From contig JAATFN010000356.1 of NCBI GenBank assembly GCA_015655165.1, positions 1-9,156 of the forward strand: 9,156 nucleotides of DNA, given 5' to 3'. The notes beneath the pieces are model-generated. The model ran no database searches and was not told where the DNA came from. It saw only the letters and a program-made list of their open reading frames with translations. Source of the DNA: Betaproteobacteria bacterium (lineage in GTDB: Bacteria > Pseudomonadota > Gammaproteobacteria > Burkholderiales > Burkholderiaceae_D). The position numbers and the translations under genes are program-made. Positions 5,438-9,156 of the stretch are shown in pieces (within the stretch, counting starts at the first letter, position 1; every line of letters starts with the position of its first letter).

Positions 5438-8400
5438 ATGGACAAGCAAGGCTTATATAACCCAGCCAATGAACATGATGCATGCGGTGTCGGTTTTGTT
5501 GCCCACATCAAAGGCAAAAAAAGTCATTCTATCGTCGAGCAAGGTTTACTCATATTAAAAAATCTGGACCACCGTGGTGCGGTTGGTGCAGATAAATTAA
5601 TGGGTGACGGTGCCGGTATCTTGATTCAAGTTCCCGACCAATACTATCGTGAAGAGATGGCCAAGCAAGGTGTCACATTGCCGCCACCTGGCGAATACGG
5701 TGTCGGTATGGTATTTCTGCCAAAAGAAAACGCATCGCGCCTTGCCTGTGAACAGGAAATCGAACGTGCTGTCTTGGCAGAAGGCCAAATCTTGTTGGGA
5801 TGGCGTGATGTGCCAGTAGACATCGAGATGCCGATGTCGCCCACAGTGCGTGACAAAGAACCTGTCATCCGTCAAATTTTTATCGGTCGTGGTCCTGATG
5901 TGATCGTTACAGACGCATTGGAACGTAAACTGTATGTAATTCGCAAGTCGTCAGGTCATGCGATTCAAGCATTGAATCTCTTGCACGGCAAAGAGTTTTT
6001 TGTGCCATCGATGTCGGCACGTACTGTCGTGTATAAAGGTCTGCTGTTAGCCGACCAGGTTGGTGTGTATTACAAGGACCTGCAAGATGCACGCTGCGTC
6101 TCCGCTTTGGCATTAGTACATCAGCGTTTCTCGACAAACACTTTCCCTGAGTGGCCATTAGCCCACCCGTACCGTCTAGTTGCGCACAATGGCGAAATCA
6201 ATACCGTCAAAGGCAACTTTAACTGGATGCGTGCACGTGAAGGTGTCATGCAGTCAGCTGTATTGGGTGACGATCTGAAAAAGCTGTTTCCGTTGATTTA
6301 TGAGGGCCAGTCCGATACGGCATCGTTCGATAATGCGCTCGAATTATTAGTGATGGCAGGATATCCATTGCCGCAAGCGATGATGATGATGGTACCTGAA
6401 GCATGGGAAAACCATGCATTAATGGACAAGAACCGTCGTGCGTTCTATGAGTATCATGCAGCGATGATGGAGCCATGGGATGGTCCTGCTGCATTGGCGT
6501 TTACAGATGGCCGCCACATAGGTGGCACATTGGACCGTAACGGTTTGCGTCCTGCACGTTATATCGTCACCGATGACGATCTGGTCGTGATGGCTTCCGA
6601 GTCGGGTGTGTTGCCGATACCCGAATCCAGAATCATCCAGAAATGGCGCCTGCAACCAGGCAAAATGTTCCTGATTGATCTGGATGCCGGCCGCATTATC
6701 GGTGACAAGGAATTAAAAGATACTTACGCGAATGCCAAACCATATAAACAATGGATTAGCTCGGTGCGTGTCAAACTGGCAGAACTTAAAAACGAGCCGC
6801 CAGAGGACAATGCCAGTACAGCATCCTTGTTGGACCGTCAGCAAGCATTTGGCTATACACAGGAAGATATCAAGTTTCTGTTAACCGCCATGGCACAAAA
6901 AGGTGAAGAAGCCATCGGTTCGATGGGGAACGATTCTCCGTTAGCTGTAATGTCCAACAAGAACAAAACGCTCTATCATTATTTCCGGCAGTTGTTTGCA
7001 CAGGTAACGAACCCGCCAATCGATCCGATTCGTGAAGCGATGGTGATGTCACTCGTGTCTTTCATTGGTCCAAAGCCTAACCTGTTAGATACCAACAACA
7101 TCAATCCGCCAATGCGTCTGGAAGTATCGCAACCGGTATTGAACTATGCCGATATTGCAAAACTGCGTAACATCAGTGCGCACACCAGTGGCAAGTTCAA
7201 GTCGTATGAACTCAACATTTGCTATCCGGTCGTATGGGGTAAAGAAGGGATCGAAGCACGTCTGGCATCATTGTGTGCGAAAGCTGTCGATGCCGTGAAA
7301 TCCGGACACAACATTCTGATTATCTCGGACCGCAAGGCCGATGCAGATCAGGTCGCCATACCCGCATTGCTAGCAACTTCCGCCATTCATCAGCATCTGG
7401 TGAACCGTGGTTTACGTACATCGACAGGTCTGGTCGTTGAGACAGGATCAGCACGTGAGACACATCACTTTGCCTTGCTGGCAGGTTATGGTGCCGAAGC
7501 GATCCATCCTTATCTGGCCATGGATACATTGGCTGAAATGGCGCCGAATTTACCAGGCGCACCCACTGCCCACGATGTGATCTATAACTTCCAGAAAGCG
7601 ATTAGCAAAGGCTTGATGAAAGTCATGTCCAAGATGGGTATTTCGACCTACATGTCTTACTGTGGCGCACAGATTTTTGAAGCCATCGGTTTGAATAAAG
7701 CATTAACCGACAAGTATTTCAAAGGCACAGCATCGAATGTCGAAGGCATTGGTGTGTTCGAAGTTGCCGAAGAAGCATTGCGCTTGCATCGCGCCGCATA
7801 TAGTGACGATCCTGTTTTAGCAAACGCGCTGGACGCCGGTGGTGAATATGCATTCCGTATCCGTGGTGAAGAACACATGTGGACACCGGACGCGATTGCG
7901 AAGCTGCAACACTCTACACGGTCAAACAACTTCAATAGCTACAAGGAATACGCACAAATTATCAATGACCAGTCCAAACGTCATATGACATTGCGTGGTC
8001 TATTTGAATTTAAAATCAATCCAGCAACAGCAGTCGCGCTGGATGAAGTCGAATCTGCCAAGGAAATCGTCAAACGTTTTGCGACAGGTGCGATGTCGTT
8101 GGGATCAATCTCCACAGAAGCACATGCCACACTGGCTGTTGCGATGAACCGTATTGGCGGGAAATCCAATACTGGTGAAGGTGGCGAGGATGTGAACCGC
8201 TATCGTCAGGAGTTGCGTGGTATTCCGATCAAGCAAGGCGATACATTGGCGTCCATCATTGGCCAAAGTCGTATCGAAGCGCATATCCCGTTGCAAGATG
8301 GTGACTCTTTACGTTCGAAGATCAAGCAAGTGGCTTCCGGTCGCTTTGGTGTATCCGCCGAATATCTGATATCTGCCGACCAGATCCAGATCAAGATGGC

Positions 8401-8881
8401 ACAAGGTGCAAAACCGGGTGAAGGTGGCCAGTTACCAGGCGACAAGGTGTCAGAATACATCGCAACATTGCGTGTGTCGGTGCCGGGTGTCGGACTGATT
8501 TCTCCACCACCGCACCATGATATTTATTCGATTGAAGATCTGGCACAGTTGATTCACGATCTGAAAAACGTCAATCCGCGTGCGACAATTTCCGTCAAAC
8601 TGGTGTCCGAGGTTGGTGTCGGTACGATTGCCGCGGGTGTTGCCAAAGCGAAAGCCGATCACGTTGTGATCGCAGGTCACGATGGTGGTACAGGCGCATC
8701 TCCTTTGTCATCGGTCAAGTATGCCGGGTCTCCATGGGAACTGGGCCTGGCTGAAACACAACAGACGCTGGTATTAAACGGCTTACGTAACCGTATTCGT
8801 GTGCAGACAGACGGCCAGATCAAAACAGGTCGTGATGTGGTCATTGGTGCGTTGCTTGGTGCTGACGAGTTTGGTTTTGCG
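5438..8881 (+). CDS. gltB: Glutamate synthase large (alpha) subunit, first 1148 codons
   Basis: This is the large subunit of NADPH-dependent glutamate synthase (GOGAT), which transfers the glutamine amide nitrogen to 2-oxoglutarate to make glutamate. Cys16 (in [10 protein letters not shown]) is the expected N-terminal nucleophile of the class II glutamine amidotransferase domain, exposed after removal of a 15-residue propeptide. [12 protein letters not shown] (from 228) and NGEINT (from 251) are active-site blocks of that domain. The central domain covers about 480-770. The FMN-binding synthase domain starts near 830 and contains GEGGED (913-918), [11 protein letters not shown] (991-1001) and [12 protein letters not shown] (from 1081). 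ATG 5438 has GGAG seven bases upstream. The genuine sequence ends with GADEFGFA at 8881. The 3Fe-4S cysteine cluster and the C-terminal beta-helix domain (the full protein has roughly 1500 residues) are missing because unrelated DNA begins there, although the frame stays open to the window end. Confidence 0.96.
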
Positions 8882-8885
8882 TTAG
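8881..8885. other. Junction between two unrelated genomes (probable assembly chimera)
   Basis: Up to 8881 the plus strand encodes conserved GltB. From 8885 onward the minus strand encodes a TonB-dependent receptor, and the gltB frame loses all family similarity. Base composition rises and third positions become strongly G/C at the same point. The two or three bases between could come from either side. A GAAGAAGAAG run (8887-8900), which encodes the receptor's run of Phe on the other strand, lies right beside the junction. Confidence 0.85.
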
Positions 8886-9156
8886 GAGAAGAAGAAGAAG
8901 TTGCGATTGTTTCGCGGCGCGAGGCGGGGGACAAAGATTTCCCCACCGATGGTGCCGCCGAACTGGTGCCGCTTGAGATTGTTGCGCGGCAGACCATTGC
9001 GCTTGTTGAAGAAGTCGTTCGCGTTGAAGTCGGGATTGCGCGCGAACTCGAAGACGGTTCCGTGGTATTGGCTGGTGCCGCCCTTGGAGACGACTGTGAT
9101 GACGCCGCCGCCGTTGCGGCCGTACTCGGCGGAGTAGTTGTTTTCGAGGATGCGGA
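8885..9156 (-). CDS. TonB-dependent receptor, Oar-like (CarboxypepD_reg type), internal fragment
   Basis: Reading the minus strand from 9154 gives 90 residues without a stop: [20 protein letters not shown], then [20 protein letters not shown], a [13 protein letters not shown] segment, HQFGGTIGG and NNRNFFFFS. This is the plug-to-barrel region of large outer-membrane receptors of the Oar/carboxypeptidase-regulatory-domain type, very numerous in Acidobacteria. The usual family wording here is 'NxYSAEYGRxxGGVxxxxxKSGTNxxHGxxxEFxRN', then 'NQFGGTxGGP'. The expected continuation after FFFFS is Tyr, but the sequence turns into gltB antisense (TAA at 8884-8882), so the break is artificial for this gene too. 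Both ends are missing. Codons are strongly C/G-ending, unlike the rest of the window. Confidence 0.85.

Noticed and set aside
5597..7935. Several minus-strand open frames of 60-92 codons within gltB
   Set aside because: All lie opposite the strongly conserved GltB frame and show no motif of their own.
8677..8997. Minus-strand 106-codon open frame across the gltB end
   Set aside because: It spans the chimeric junction. One half is gltB antisense and the other is the wrong frame of the receptor.
8901..9137. Plus-strand 78-codon open frame in the foreign tail
   Set aside because: It is an antisense shadow of the TonB-dependent receptor, whose minus-strand frame matches family motifs throughout.

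Overview
The window reads as chromosomal DNA of a moderate-GC betaproteobacterium. The large-subunit glutamate synthase, the AMP nucleosidase and the short REP-type transposase all resemble Burkholderiales proteins, with Oxalobacteraceae as my best but unproven guess. The last ~270 bases do not belong to this genome: they have higher GC, different codon use and encode, on the minus strand, part of an Oar-like TonB-dependent receptor of the kind abundant in Acidobacteria. The window is therefore probably a metagenome contig with a chimeric end.

Layout. Positions 1-90 are the last 29 codons of an ABC-transporter permease (NitT/TauT type). A well-formed sigma-70 promoter (266-294) starts a leader whose conserved blocks match the yybP-ykoY manganese riboswitch (about 303-416). 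Its CCCC can pair either with P1 or with a downstream GGGG. The leader precedes a 191-residue TMEM165/GDT1 (UPF0016) membrane protein with two E-x-G-D-K-T-Q motifs, so this is a self-contained Mn-sensing export unit. It ends in an intrinsic terminator (1066-1098), followed by an unusually perfect 16-bp hairpin (1102-1137) and about 350 bases without a recognisable gene. The AMP nucleosidase gene amn (1543-3033, +) comes next and converges, with no spacing, on a YbfB/YjiJ-family MFS transporter (3034-4230, -).

The gap 4231-4612 is the most interesting non-coding stretch. It holds a probable free-standing ~70-nt small RNA with a C-rich 5' end, a perfect 8-bp stem topped by a C-rich loop, and a strong intrinsic terminator. 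Its CCCCUCC-type segments could pair with Shine-Dalgarno sequences. After it comes an intact REP-associated tyrosine transposase-like gene (4613-5305) in which both histidines of the HUH motif are replaced (N-Q-I-R), so it may be a nuclease-dead or domesticated member. Two near-identical CTCTG-CCCT repeats follow, one overlapping a possible promoter of gltB. gltB (from 5438) is normal until codon 1148, where the foreign DNA begins. Its reading frame stays open by chance to the end of the window and would give a false C-terminus.

Apart from the Mn riboswitch and exporter, the genes look like independent transcription units rather than one pathway. No CRISPR array, tRNA, rRNA or complete insertion sequence with defined ends was seen.
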